The notes under the pieces were generated by a model that was given only the letters and a program-made list of their open reading frames with translations, did no database searches and had not been told where the DNA came from. A stretch of 31,515 nt of DNA from assembly GCA_026988195.1 (NCBI GenBank), contig JALSLS010000468.1, positions 1 through 31,515 on the forward strand, written 5' to 3'. Shown in pieces: positions 8,203 through 16,046 of this stretch; within the stretch, counting starts at the first letter, position 1; each line of letters begins with the position of its first letter. A program made the translations under genes and the position numbers. The DNA is from Methylomonas sp. Its GTDB lineage: Bacteria; Pseudomonadota; Gammaproteobacteria; Methylococcales; Methylomonadaceae.

Positions 8203-8688
8203 ATGCCCTCATTTGATATTGTTTCTGAATTTGATGCCCATGAAGTCCATAATGCTGTTGACCAGGCCAACAAAGAAGTCTCTACCCGATTTGACTTTAA
8301 AGGCTCCAATGCACAATTTGAATTGCAGACTGACAGCATTTTAATGAAAGCTGAATCAACCTTTCAACTGCAACAAATGCTGCCTATTCTTTTTTCAAAA
8401 ATGACTAAGCGCAAGGTTGATATTGCCTGCATGGAAACTGGAGATATTACGGACACTGGAAAAACAGCTCAACAGCCTATCACCCTAAACCAAGGCATTG
8501 AGACTCCCATTGCCAAAAAAATCGTTAAGCTAATTAAAGACAAAAAACTTAAAGTACAGAGCGCTATTCAGGGTGAAAAACTAAGAGTCACAGGCAAAAA
8601 AAGGGATGACTTACAACAAGTTATTGCCATGCTTAGAGCGGATGATTCAATTGAGCTACCTTTACAATTTGAGAATTTTAGAGACTAA
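8203..8688 (+). CDS. yajQ: YajQ family nucleotide-binding protein (UPF0234)
   Basis: The 161-residue protein begins PSFDIVSEFD and contains STRFDFKG and the C-terminal motif IQGEKLRVTGKKRDDLQ, which define the YajQ family. It folds as two ferredoxin-like halves. Family members bind nucleotides, and orthologues in Xanthomonas and Pseudomonas bind cyclic di-GMP and modulate transcription; the E. coli protein binds tRNA and GTP in vitro. Length is as usual (about 160-163). It is monocistronic, followed by repeats. Confidence 0.93.
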   Translation: MPSFDIVSEFDAHEVHNAVDQANKEVSTRFDFKGSNAQFELQTDSILMKAESTFQLQQMLPILFSKMTKRKVDIACMETGDITDTGKTAQQPITLNQGIETPIAKKIVKLIKDKKLKVQSAIQGEKLRVTGKKRDDLQQVIAMLRADDSIELPLQFENFRD

Positions 8689-8718
8689 GATAGCTTGCAA
8701 TAAATTCCCACAAAAATC

Positions 8719-8784
8719 GTTCCCACGCTCCAGCGTGGGAATACAGCTTGTGACGCTCCAGCGTCACGGAACGCCGGAGCGTTC
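8719..8784. repeat. Triple-hairpin repeat (GTTCCCACGCTCC family), copy 1
   Basis: Three consecutive palindromes: TTCCCACGCTCCAGCGTGGGAA (8720-8741, arms given), GTGACGCTCCAGCGTCAC (8750-8767) and GAACGCCGGAGCGTTC (8769-8784). All contain a CGCTCC or GGAGCG core. A degenerate fourth copy of the core (CACACTGGAGTG) follows near 8799. The same order, inverted, is seen at 25231-25315. It lies in the 308-bp gap between yajQ and the toxin-antitoxin pair. I see nothing else in the rest of that gap. Confidence 0.8.
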
Positions 8785-8996
8785 AGCAATGAATTCCCAC
8801 ACTGGAGTGACGCTGCCATTAAGTTAAGAGATTAGCTCATCGGAACGCAGTGCTTTAGTCTGCAATGTTTAGAAAGAAACAGGCTAAAGAAGGGGGGGAG
8901 CTAAAAGCCAATACTTTCACTTCCTTTCCATATGCTAGACAGAGGACCAAATTAAAACTAAAATAAGACTCAACAAAAACTCCGAGGCATCTGCCC

Positions 8997-9269
8997 ATGA
9001 AATATTCATCTCAAATCAAACCCATTAGCTACCTAAAAAGCCATACCGCAGAAATTGTTAGAGACTTAACAGAAAATAGAAAGCCTTTGCTTATCACTCA
9101 AAATGGAGAAGCAAAACTTGTCGTCATTGACGTTAAGAGTTTTGAAGAGTCAGAAGAAACCCTTGCCTTACTAAAAATTCTAGCTCTCGGAAATCGCGAA
9201 ATAGAGCAAGAAAAATTTCGTACTATAGACGAGGTATTTGCCGAACTTGATACCATCGACCGCTCATGA
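8997..9269 (+). CDS. Antitoxin, Phd/YefM family
   Basis: The 90-residue protein has the Phd/YefM fold at its N-terminus: the ISYLKSHTAEIVRDL helix, and the KPLLITQNGEAKLVVID beta segment that dimerises and contacts operator DNA. An acidic, helical C-terminal tail (FRTIDEVFAELDT) is typical of the toxin-neutralising part. The stop overlaps the start of the downstream toxin gene by four bases (ATGA), which supports a coupled type II toxin-antitoxin operon. Such antitoxins usually repress their own promoter, alone and with the toxin. Confidence 0.9.
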   Translation: MKYSSQIKPISYLKSHTAEIVRDLTENRKPLLITQNGEAKLVVIDVKSFEESEETLALLKILALGNREIEQEKFRTIDEVFAELDTIDRS

Positions 9270-9595
9270 TTTATCAAATCATATTCCTTGAGTCTGCTGA
9301 GTATGATTTAAAAGAGCTTAGAAATCACATAATTCAAAACTTTTCCCTTAAAATCTGGAAAATAAGCTATTCAAAAATAAAGACAGCAATCACTAATCTT
9401 AAAGAATTTCCATATTCCGGACATGTTCCTGCAGAGCTAGAAAAGCTAAATATTGACCAATACAGACAGGTTATCTCTGGAATGAATCGCATTATCTATG
9501 AAGTAAGACAAAATACTATTTATATTCATATCATTGTAGATTCTCGACAAGACTTAAAACATTTACTTACCAAACGGATATTACGATCCATCTAA
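9266..9595 (+). CDS. Toxin, RelE/ParE superfamily
   Basis: A 109-residue basic protein. It begins YQIIFLESAEYDLKEL, the first strand and helix of the RelE/ParE fold, and continues with the FPYSGHVPAEL turn, QYRQVISGMNRIIYEV and IYIHIIVDSRQDL, the usual core strands. Whether it cleaves ribosome-bound mRNA (RelE type) or poisons gyrase (ParE type) cannot be told by eye; pairing with a Phd/YefM antitoxin and the conserved R-[VI]-I-Y-E-V pattern fit both. It is translationally coupled to the antitoxin. The frame is intact, so it is probably functional. Confidence 0.87.
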   Translation: MIYQIIFLESAEYDLKELRNHIIQNFSLKIWKISYSKIKTAITNLKEFPYSGHVPAELEKLNIDQYRQVISGMNRIIYEVRQNTIYIHIIVDSRQDLKHLLTKRILRSI

Positions 9596-9682
9596 CCAAC
9601 GAAGACAACTTTGACTAAAACTTATTGTTCAAAGCAAAGTATAGAGCACTCTAAGTCCTTTAGAGTTAGCCCTCCCCCATCT

Positions 9683-9817
9683 TTAACGCTTAGAAAAACA
9701 ATTCCGAAACAGTCGATAAACCTGCGCTTTAAAACCAACCCCGCTCGTTACTGTTCGCTTTCTAGCCAATAATTCAATCGCTGTTTCAATATTGATACGG
9801 TCTTTAGGGGCGAGGAT
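9683..9817 (-). pseudogene. C-terminal remnant of an unrecognised gene
   Basis: A 44-codon open frame without a start codon runs from a stop at 9818-9820 to a TAA at 9683-9685. The predicted peptide (APKDRINIETAIELLARKR, then a GVGFKAQVYRLF segment) has the balanced composition of a real protein end rather than of random DNA, and it begins abruptly after a stop. It is probably the tail of a gene lost by deletion. I do not recognise the family. Confidence 0.35.
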
Positions 9818-9916
9818 TTAATAGTAAGGCTCTTTTGAAAAGTGTGTGGGGTAAAAATTCAAATTTTCCGATATTGACCTATGGTTTTGCCTATCACCAT
9901 CGCCTCGGGCAAGCTT

Positions 9917-10004
9917 TAGCTCACATACAGGTATTGGTTTAACAAGGAGAAACGCAGGATTTTAGTCCGGTTAGTTCTTGTTAAATCAATATATTGTGAG
10001 ATTA
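9917..10004. repeat. Long imperfect inverted repeat
   Basis: The left arm (9917-9945) and right arm (9976-10004) are inverted copies about 29 bp long with some mismatches. The best part is ATTGGTTTAACAAG against CTTGTTAAATCAAT, and the outer part shares TCACA / TGTGA. The loop is about 30 bases. It lies in a 459-bp stretch (9596-10054) that otherwise holds only the remnant above. Confidence 0.45.
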
Positions 10005-10054
10005 AAAGACCATTTAACTTAAATCCTATTTACCCACTCAAAATTTAGAAGAAC

Positions 10055-10525
10055 CTAAACCTGATATTTATCCATCTTAGCTAACTGAGCCAAAGCCTTA
10101 TTAGCTTTCAACTTTGCAGCATCATCCAGCTCGGCTGTTTTATATATTTTTGGTAACAAGCCTTCAGTAACCAAAGCCTCTTTTATCCAGCGTTTAGTCA
10201 TTCTATAGCTTGTTGCTATTTTATCGACATCCCCTGTTTCTGGGTTACGTAAATTACCACTGACGGGTTTTGCTTTTACTTTAGGCTTTGAAGCCACCTT
10301 TGGTTTAACCGTACTTTTTACTGAAGCTGTTTTTTTGATGCTTGCTTTTTTAGCAGCTGGCTTAACTTTCTCGACAACAACCTTTTGCTCTGGTGTTTTA
10401 ACGGCCTCAGTAACAACCGTTGGTTTTATTTCAGAGGGTGCTGATTTTTCCTTATTTTTACAAATCACACTTTGCACAACATAAACAACATATACTGTCA
10501 GTAAAACAAAAAATACTTCTGCCAT
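10055..10525 (-). CDS. Membrane-anchored lysine/alanine-rich protein of unknown function
   Basis: Not recognised. The 156-residue product has one N-terminal membrane segment (about 4-22) and a very basic low-complexity linker (about 24-95) built of K, A, V, P, S and T. This linker resembles the tails of histone-H1-like bacterial proteins. A compact C-terminal segment (about 95-156) contains NPETGDVDKIATSYRMTKR and ends LAQLAKMDKYQV. The C-terminal part has helix-turn-helix-like spacing, but this is not certain. No neighbour helps: a MITE-like element lies just upstream, and a repeat-rich gap downstream. It could tether nucleic acid or anionic polymer to the membrane; that is speculation. Confidence 0.65.
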   Translation of the reverse strand: MAEVFFVLLTVYVVYVVQSVICKNKEKSAPSEIKPTVVTEAVKTPEQKVVVEKVKPAAKKASIKKTASVKSTVKPKVASKPKVKAKPVSGNLRNPETGDVDKIATSYRMTKRWIKEALVTEGLLPKIYKTAELDDAAKLKANKALAQLAKMDKYQV

Positions 10526-10565
10526 AGCCCTTCCTCATTTTTATTATTGATATGAAAAACCCGTT

Positions 10566-10725
10566 ATACTTCGCGCGGTCACGGATGCGGAATTTATAGC
10601 AAGTTGATTTTTGTTGATAGCAAGGCGCTGAAATGGACACATAGCAAGCTACGCAACTATTTCAAACACTGTCTATCGACACAAATCGACCAATAGAAAC
10701 CCAAAGTCGTGACCGTGTGGAGTAT
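10566..10725. mobile_element. MITE-like element, copy 2 (160 bp)
   Basis: Same terminal sequence as the copy at 5153-5320: ATACTTCGCGCGGTCACG on the left, and CGTGACCGTGTGGAGTAT on the right (three mismatches between arms). The interior also matches, including GCGCTGAAA and CACATAGCAAGCTACG. It is more degenerate than copy 1. It is flanked by TAT on both sides and lies between ubiI and the lysine-rich protein gene. Confidence 0.7.
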
Positions 10726-10773
10726 ATATACTCTGCTAAATATACATTAACGCCCTGATTCTTAACACCAATC

Positions 10774-12003
10774 TTACCAACAAATTTCTTTCTTGGCTAA
10801 TACAGGCAAGTCATCCCTTAATCCCATGGCATGATTATTAAATATATCTTTCAAAAAAGGAGTTTTATTAATTAAATTCATCCCAGCAGATCTTATCGAA
10901 ATAGCTGGCACAGCCGTTGTAGCAAAGGTTTTATTAATCACATCCATGCTCGACATCATTAATAAGTTATCGCCTTTACGCCAGCGCTCGTATTGCCGTA
11001 AAAATTTATGGCTATATAAAGGCCGCCCTGCTTGCTTGGTTTTTATCACTAATTCCGCTAATGCGGCCGCATCTAATAGCCCTGCATTGGCGCCTTGTCC
11101 CGCTAATGGGTGCATGGCATGAGCAGAATCCCCCATCAAGGCAAAGCTTTTATCCGTATAACGGTTAGCATACTGGAAACGTAATGGAAATGAGGCTCTT
11201 GGCCCTGTTTCCAGCATTCTCCCTAAAATACCACCCGAAGCTTGTTCTAACTTATCTAAAAATTCATCATCAGTTAATTTCAGATAAGCTTTTGCAGTGT
11301 CTGTTTTTAATGTCCAAACAATAGAGCATTCGCCAGTCCGTAAGGGTAAAAAGGCTAAAGGACCTTCATCTAAAAAACGTTGCCAAGCGGTAAATTGGTG
11401 ACTTTTTTCGGTACCAATAGTTGCAACTAGACCGTCCTGATTATACGGCCAACCTGTTACATCAATACCCGCCATAGCTCTTAACTTAGAATCTCTACCA
11501 TCAGCCGCAATAATTAAATCGGCTTCAAAATGGCGTCCATCATCTAGAGTTAATACTCTGCCATTTTCAATCGACTGCATTTGTGATACTTTTGCATCAC
11601 TGATGCAAGTCGCCGAGTCTAAACTTTCTAACTTGTCCCATAAGGCAGCAACCGTAAACCGATTTTCTACAATATGGCCTAACTCACTATATTCAGTATC
11701 TGCACAATCAAAATGCAACTCACCATCCGCTTTTGCATCCCACACTCGCATGTCTTTATAGCCACACACACCGCGCTGCCCAATGCCATCCCAGGCTCCC
11801 ACAGCCTCAAGTATATTTTGAGAGGCACGGGTTAAAGCAGAAACTCGAAGATCAACTGAATCATCCGTCCATTGCCGTTGCGGGTTAAACATATCCAGTA
11901 AAGCGACATCAATACCGGCATGTGCTAATGCACAGGCCGTTGTTGCACCAACAATACCACCACCCACAATAATAACTTCAAACCGCTGTTGGTTATCTTG
12001 CAT
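10774..12003 (-). CDS. ubiI: FAD-dependent ubiquinone-precursor hydroxylase UbiI (VisC)
   Basis: Aerobic flavin monooxygenase of the UbiH/UbiI/UbiF group; the E. coli orthologue hydroxylates C5 of the ubiquinone precursor ring. The 409-residue protein (E. coli 400) has the Rossmann motif VGGGIVGATTACAL (about 13-26) and the NADPH/FAD motif ADGRDSKLR. A second FAD motif, GDSAHAMHPLAGQGANAGL, follows. LRVSAL, MRVWD and LGHIVEN match UbiI more closely than UbiH. It is the last gene of ygfB-pepP-ubiH-ubiI, starting 4 bp after the ubiH stop, the same order as in E. coli. Confidence 0.9.
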   Translation of the reverse strand: MQDNQQRFEVIIVGGGIVGATTACALAHAGIDVALLDMFNPQRQWTDDSVDLRVSALTRASQNILEAVGAWDGIGQRGVCGYKDMRVWDAKADGELHFDCADTEYSELGHIVENRFTVAALWDKLESLDSATCISDAKVSQMQSIENGRVLTLDDGRHFEADLIIAADGRDSKLRAMAGIDVTGWPYNQDGLVATIGTEKSHQFTAWQRFLDEGPLAFLPLRTGECSIVWTLKTDTAKAYLKLTDDEFLDKLEQASGGILGRMLETGPRASFPLRFQYANRYTDKSFALMGDSAHAMHPLAGQGANAGLLDAAALAELVIKTKQAGRPLYSHKFLRQYERWRKGDNLLMMSSMDVINKTFATTAVPAISIRSAGMNLINKTPFLKDIFNNHAMGLRDDLPVLAKKEICW

Positions 12004-12007
12004 CTAT

Positions 12008-13219
12008 TTACCCTCTATTCCCAACTCTAGGCAAGCGACCCGCTAACCCCATAGCATGTTTAGCCAATACTGATTTTGCGGCGGGGATATGATCCATTAC
12101 CGCCAAGCTAATACTTCTGGCTGCAGCCATTGGCAACCAGTCCGAAGAAAATATTTCAACCACTTTATCGGTAAACCCAATGGTATGGTCATGATCTTTT
12201 TGCCTACTTTCAGCATACTGCTTTAACAAAGCCTTATCACCAATATCTGCATTATTTTGTTGCTGTTGTATGATCATTTCAGCCAACTGAGCCACATCAC
12301 GAATCCCCAGATTAAACCCTTGGCCAGCCACAGGGTGTAATTGATGCACCGCATTACCAATAATCACCGCACGTCCATCCACCATACGATCTGCACGGAT
12401 TAACTTTAATGGAAAAGCTCTTCTGGCTGCCGTTAATGTTAATGCCCCCAATGAGTAGCCAAAACATTCTTGTAAACAAGCAAGGAATTCAGCCTCACTC
12501 CCTTTCATTAACGCATCTGCTTGTTCATGCGTTCGGGTCCAAACCACTGAACATTCTTGAGCATTAATTGGCAACATCGCTAATGGGCCATATTGGGTAA
12601 ATCGTTCGTAAGCCACATTATTATGAGGAACTGATGATTTAATAGTTGTCACTAAAGCGGTTTGCCCATACTCGGTAACTTGCTGAGAAATCTCTAATAG
12701 TTTTCGGACTGAGGACTGACCTCCATCCGCACCCACTAATAATTTAGCCGTTAAATTAATCGATTTATCATCCTGCTTTAAACTGACATTGACTGATTCT
12801 AAGCCCGACATCAACCCTACCACACGCGCAGGGCAAATCTGTTTTATGCCAGCCTGATCAACTAAACCCGCCAAATGTCCTTCAATATCTCTAGCACTAA
12901 TCACATAGCCTAAAGCCTCTACACCTTGTTTCTTGGCTGACAAACGCGCCTTACCAAAATGGTCTTTATCAGAAATATGAATATTTTTGATTGCTTCTGC
13001 CTGAGGTTCAAGCCCGTCCCAAGCATTAAGTGCTTGTAATAACTTAACCGTTCCAGCAGATAAGGCTAACGCTCTGTCTCCTGCAGGAGAATTTTGTAAT
13101 TGCTCACGGGTATTAGCTTCTATAATGGCTAAACGCAACCCCGTATCTTTGAGTGCCAATGCCAGACAGTTCCCTGCCAAACCACCGCCTACTATTAATA
13201 TATCGTAATCATGCTGCAT
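12008..13219 (-). CDS. ubiH: 2-octaprenyl-6-methoxyphenol hydroxylase UbiH
   Basis: Flavoprotein monooxygenase that hydroxylates C1 of the ubiquinone precursor ring; associated with the Ubi complex. The 403-residue protein has the N-terminal dinucleotide fold ILIVGGGLAGNCLALAL, the central VGADGGQSSVRKL motif, and the second FAD motif GNAVHQLHPVAGQGFNLG with RDVAQLAE, characteristic of UbiH. Its ATG follows the pepP stop directly (TAAATG), and its stop is 4 bp from ubiI, so it is translationally linked in one operon. The paralogue next door shares the same three motifs. Confidence 0.92.
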   Translation of the reverse strand: MQHDYDILIVGGGLAGNCLALALKDTGLRLAIIEANTREQLQNSPAGDRALALSAGTVKLLQALNAWDGLEPQAEAIKNIHISDKDHFGKARLSAKKQGVEALGYVISARDIEGHLAGLVDQAGIKQICPARVVGLMSGLESVNVSLKQDDKSINLTAKLLVGADGGQSSVRKLLEISQQVTEYGQTALVTTIKSSVPHNNVAYERFTQYGPLAMLPINAQECSVVWTRTHEQADALMKGSEAEFLACLQECFGYSLGALTLTAARRAFPLKLIRADRMVDGRAVIIGNAVHQLHPVAGQGFNLGIRDVAQLAEMIIQQQQNNADIGDKALLKQYAESRQKDHDHTIGFTDKVVEIFSSDWLPMAAARSISLAVMDHIPAAKSVLAKHAMGLAGRLPRVGNRG

Positions 13220-14530
13220 TTATTTTGCCTGCATTAAGCTTTCAATTTCATCAATTTCTTTAGGAGCAGCTTGAGTCAAAACCTCATGGCCTTCTTTTGT
13301 CACCACCACATCATCTTCAATTCGGATACCAATGCCACGCCATTTTTCATCCACAGATTCACAGTTTGCAGGAATATACAAGCCTGGCTCAATGGTTAAA
13401 ACCATGCCAACCTCTAATAAACGCCACTCACCATCCACTTTATAGTCACCCACATCATGAACATCCATCCCCAACCAATGACCAATACGGTGCATATAAA
13501 ACTGTTTATACGCTTCATCCTTAATTAACACATCAACATTGCCTTCCAATAAACCCAGTTTAACTAAACCAGAAGTTAATACTTTAACCGAAACATCATG
13601 TGCATCATTCCACGGCTTGCCTGGCTGAATCTGTGCAATGGCAGCATATTGAGCATCTAAAACTAATTGATAAAGTTGCTTTTGGGCTGGATTAAAGCAG
13701 CCTGAAACAGGAAAGGTTCGAGTAATATCTGCAGCATAGTGGTCACACTCCGCTCCTGCATCAATCAATAATAAATCACCCTTTTTCAACTTATCTTTAT
13801 TCTCTACATAATGTAAGACACAGGCGTTTTTACCACCCGCAACAATAGAAGGGTATGCCACATACCTTAACCCTTGTTGCATAAACTCATGTATCACTTC
13901 AGACTCTATCTGATATTCATACAACCCAGCTTGGCACTGCTGCATAGCGCGCACATGAGCCTGACAAGAGACTTTTGCCGCCTTACGCATTAATTTAAGC
14001 TCAGCTGCCGTTTTAAATAAGCGCATTTCATGCAGCAAATGCTCTAAAGAAACCAACTCACCCGGTGCATTAATCCCATTTCTGGACTGCCTTCTAATCT
14101 TAGTTATCCACTCTAATAGCTGATGATCAAGATCAGGGTCACGTCCCATGGGGTAATAAACCTTACCTTTATTTTCTAGCATCCCAGGAAGAATGTCATC
14201 CAAATCATCAATAGGAAATGAATCATCAGCTTGATAATGCTCTGTCGCACCTTCTAAGCCAGCATGAGCACCTTCCCATAAAGCTTTTTTCTCATCAAAC
14301 TCCCGGCAAAATAAAATATATTCTCCCTGCTCTCGACCCGGAATAAAAACGGCTAAAGAATCAGCTTCATTAAAACCCGTTAAATAATAAAAATCACTAT
14401 CTTGTCTAAAGGGGTATTCAACATCCCTGTTTCGTGTATGACTTGATGCACTAGCTACAATAGCGATATTACCTTCACCTATTTGCTGCATTAGTGCTCT
14501 ACGGCGTTTTTTAAATTCGTTTTGCTTCAT
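13220..14530 (-). CDS. pepP: Xaa-Pro aminopeptidase (aminopeptidase P)
   Basis: Removes N-terminal residues that precede proline; a cytosolic Mn-dependent enzyme with the pita-bread fold. The 436-residue protein (E. coli 441) has the N-terminal AMP_N domain (FRQDSDFYYLTGF near 42-54). The metal ligands can be located in LIDAGAECDHYAADITRTF (two Asp), HRIGHWLGMDVHD (His), TIEPGLYI (Glu) and GIRIEDDVVVT (Glu). It is separated from ygfB by one base and directly followed by ubiH, a gene order shared with E. coli, where ubiH depends on the pepP promoter. Confidence 0.95.
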   Translation of the reverse strand: MKQNEFKKRRRALMQQIGEGNIAIVASASSHTRNRDVEYPFRQDSDFYYLTGFNEADSLAVFIPGREQGEYILFCREFDEKKALWEGAHAGLEGATEHYQADDSFPIDDLDDILPGMLENKGKVYYPMGRDPDLDHQLLEWITKIRRQSRNGINAPGELVSLEHLLHEMRLFKTAAELKLMRKAAKVSCQAHVRAMQQCQAGLYEYQIESEVIHEFMQQGLRYVAYPSIVAGGKNACVLHYVENKDKLKKGDLLLIDAGAECDHYAADITRTFPVSGCFNPAQKQLYQLVLDAQYAAIAQIQPGKPWNDAHDVSVKVLTSGLVKLGLLEGNVDVLIKDEAYKQFYMHRIGHWLGMDVHDVGDYKVDGEWRLLEVGMVLTIEPGLYIPANCESVDEKWRGIGIRIEDDVVVTKEGHEVLTQAAPKEIDEIESLMQAK

Positions 14531-14531
14531 T

Positions 14532-15104
14532 TTAATGTGTTTGTGTATTACTTTCTTCTATGAATTGATCTCGAATCGTCATCACAGCCACTCTTAAATA
14601 CTCTTGTATTTCTATTAACGCCCCTTCAAGCTCGTCAATTTCCTCTTGATCCATATCTTCATCAACTTCCGAATCAAGTTTAGTAAATTCAACAATATCT
14701 TTAATTATTTCGCCCGTTTCACCTGGCCATTTAGAGTCAGACCCACTATGCCCTATACCAAATAAAAAACCTTCACACCACGAGCGAATAGCTTCAAGTT
14801 GCGCGGTGATGGGTTCATCATCTCCAGGTAGAAACAAGTCATACCTAAAACCATCATCCGCTCCACTTAACAGCTTCCGTGTTTGCTCAAACACCCCAAC
14901 TAATATGGTTTTATCTTCATCAAGTAAGGATATATCGTCTTCCAACAATTGGGCTAACCAACTACCGGACTCCATATCTTTTTCGATACAAAGCATACCC
15001 GATGCTAAGCCATGTGCTTCTGCTGAGGTTAAATCTGATTCATTTTTCTGAAAAATTTTATTAATTGTCTGATAAGCCATAAATTTAAACAAAAACCTGT
15101 TCAT
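14532..15104 (-). CDS. ygfB: UPF0149 family protein YgfB
   Basis: The 190-residue acidic, all-helical protein has the family motifs LTSAEAHGLASGMLC near the N-terminus, FLFGIGHSG in the middle, and EIQEYLRVAVMTIRDQF near the end. Family members lack known enzymatic activity; in Pseudomonas aeruginosa YgfB modulates expression of ampDh3 and beta-lactam resistance. The annotated start gives MNRFLFKF; the ATG at residue 9 (MAYQTINK, 15080) fits the family alignment better, and neither has a strong ribosome site. It is the first gene of the ygfB-pepP-ubiH-ubiI unit. Confidence 0.88.
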   Translation of the reverse strand: MNRFLFKFMAYQTINKIFQKNESDLTSAEAHGLASGMLCIEKDMESGSWLAQLLEDDISLLDEDKTILVGVFEQTRKLLSGADDGFRYDLFLPGDDEPITAQLEAIRSWCEGFLFGIGHSGSDSKWPGETGEIIKDIVEFTKLDSEVDEDMDQEEIDELEGALIEIQEYLRVAVMTIRDQFIEESNTQTH

Positions 15105-15313
15105 GTTCTAAAAAAATTATCCTGCTTATGCTACCATTATTAGATAAATAACAGGGAGTTTATGGTGTTATTTTAAATACCCGACAAAAACAGCCCCTTT
15201 TATGTAAGATAGATTTTACTTTAGTAAGATTAAAAGCTGGGTTTAGATAAAGTAATAATCTCAAAATATACTTTCTAAAAATTTTAATTTAGAAAAAACA
15301 CATAAAACATTGT
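15105..15313. promoter_or_regulatory. Divergent intergenic region ygfB / zapA operon
   Basis: 209 bp of AT-rich DNA separate the two divergent operons, so promoters for both must lie here. I cannot assign convincing -35/-10 pairs. A small inverted repeat TTCTAAA / TTTAGAA (15273-15279 and 15288-15294) lies about 20 bases before the plus-strand start and could lie in the 5' leader. Confidence 0.4.
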
Positions 15314-15541
15314 ATGTCTGACACAGAAAACGACACATCAACAGAATTAAAAGACTTGGAAGAGAAGCTCGATGCGCTAATCGGAAAATATAATTTAATT
15401 AAAAGTGAAAATAGTAGCCTAAAAACAAGGCAAGACTCTTTGGTTAAAGAAAAAGCCAAACTATTAGAAAAAACCTCGATTGCCAGAACCCGAGTAGAAG
15501 CAATGATTTCTCGCTTAAAATCAATGGAACATGGCTCATGA
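15314..15541 (+). CDS. Small coiled-coil protein upstream of ZapA (TIGR02449 type)
   Basis: The 75-residue product is almost wholly a coiled coil: acidic start (SDTENDTSTEL), then LEEKLDALIGKYNLIK and heptad-like leucines up to ISRLKSMEHGS. The C-terminal VEAMISRLKSME pattern and position directly before zapA identify the conserved small family TIGR02449, which resembles ZapB in size and structure. By its position it probably assists Z-ring assembly, but no function is shown. The stop overlaps the zapA start (ATGA), so the two are translationally coupled. Confidence 0.85.
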   Translation: MSDTENDTSTELKDLEEKLDALIGKYNLIKSENSSLKTRQDSLVKEKAKLLEKTSIARTRVEAMISRLKSMEHGS

Positions 15542-15840
15542 GCACTAAAAAATTACACCCCGTTTCTATCAACATTCTGGGTAAAGATTATCGTGTAGCC
15601 TGTTCTGAAGACGAACAAGAATCACTTCTGCAAGCAGCTCAAGCACTTGACAGTCAAATGCGTGAAATCCGTGACTCAGGCACGGTAAATGGTGCCGATA
15701 GAATTGCGGTAATGGCTGCTTTAAACTTGACCCATGAGCTACGACAAGCACAGAGCAAAAACACCAGTCCAAGTGGGTATATTTCCAATCAACTGGCTAA
15801 TTTACGTCATAAGATAGAAAACGTTTTAGAAAATCCTTAA
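15538..15840 (+). CDS. zapA: Cell division protein ZapA
   Basis: The 100-residue protein binds FtsZ and promotes bundling of protofilaments at midcell. It starts with the globular domain motif VSINILGKDYRVACSEDEQE (about 8-27), has the LLQAAQALDSQMREIR helix, and DRIAVMAALNLTHEL, typical of ZapA, then a C-terminal coiled coil. E. coli ZapA is 109 aa. It is coupled to the upstream coiled-coil gene and followed after about 12 bp by 6S RNA, the usual gammaproteobacterial order. Confidence 0.94.
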   Translation: MSTKKLHPVSINILGKDYRVACSEDEQESLLQAAQALDSQMREIRDSGTVNGADRIAVMAALNLTHELRQAQSKNTSPSGYISNQLANLRHKIENVLENP

Positions 15841-15851
15841 ATCCAGTTAGA

Positions 15852-16046
15852 ATAGCCCACGGTATCTCCTGCAGCGTTCGATTAGTGCTGGGTGTTTCCT
15901 GAACCTGTTTTTACCCCGGAAGCTGATTCCAGTATTAGAGTGCATGCCTGTTAATCGGGAAGCCCGGTGTACTGATGACGCCTCCACTTGAACCTCCGGT
16001 TCAAGGACGAAGGTACGAGACGGCGCAGGTGGGAGATACCCTTCCA
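15852..16046 (+). ncRNA. ssrS: 6S RNA
   Basis: Binds sigma-70 RNA polymerase in stationary phase by mimicking an open promoter. The closing stem is seen as GGTATCTCC (15861-15869) with GGAGATACC (16032-16040), extended inward by CCTGC / GCAGG. The hallmark hairpin CTTGAACC-TCC-GGTTCAAG lies at 15987-16005. GCATGCC and GGGAAGCCCGG in the middle correspond to the E. coli GCATGCTCGG and GAGAAGCC segments. Length (about 190) and position after zapA agree. The exact ends are estimated. The gene that usually follows, fau (ygfA), is absent; a REP element begins about 13 bases after the predicted 3' end. Confidence 0.94.

Noticed and set aside
8606..8827. A 73-codon plus-strand open frame over the end of yajQ and the triple-hairpin repeat.
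   Set aside because: The frame is made of out-of-frame yajQ and palindromic repeat sequence.
10055..10525. Histone-H1-like nucleoid protein.
   Set aside because: The basic linker is similar in composition, but an N-terminal membrane helix and a separate C-terminal domain make a plain nucleoid role unlikely.
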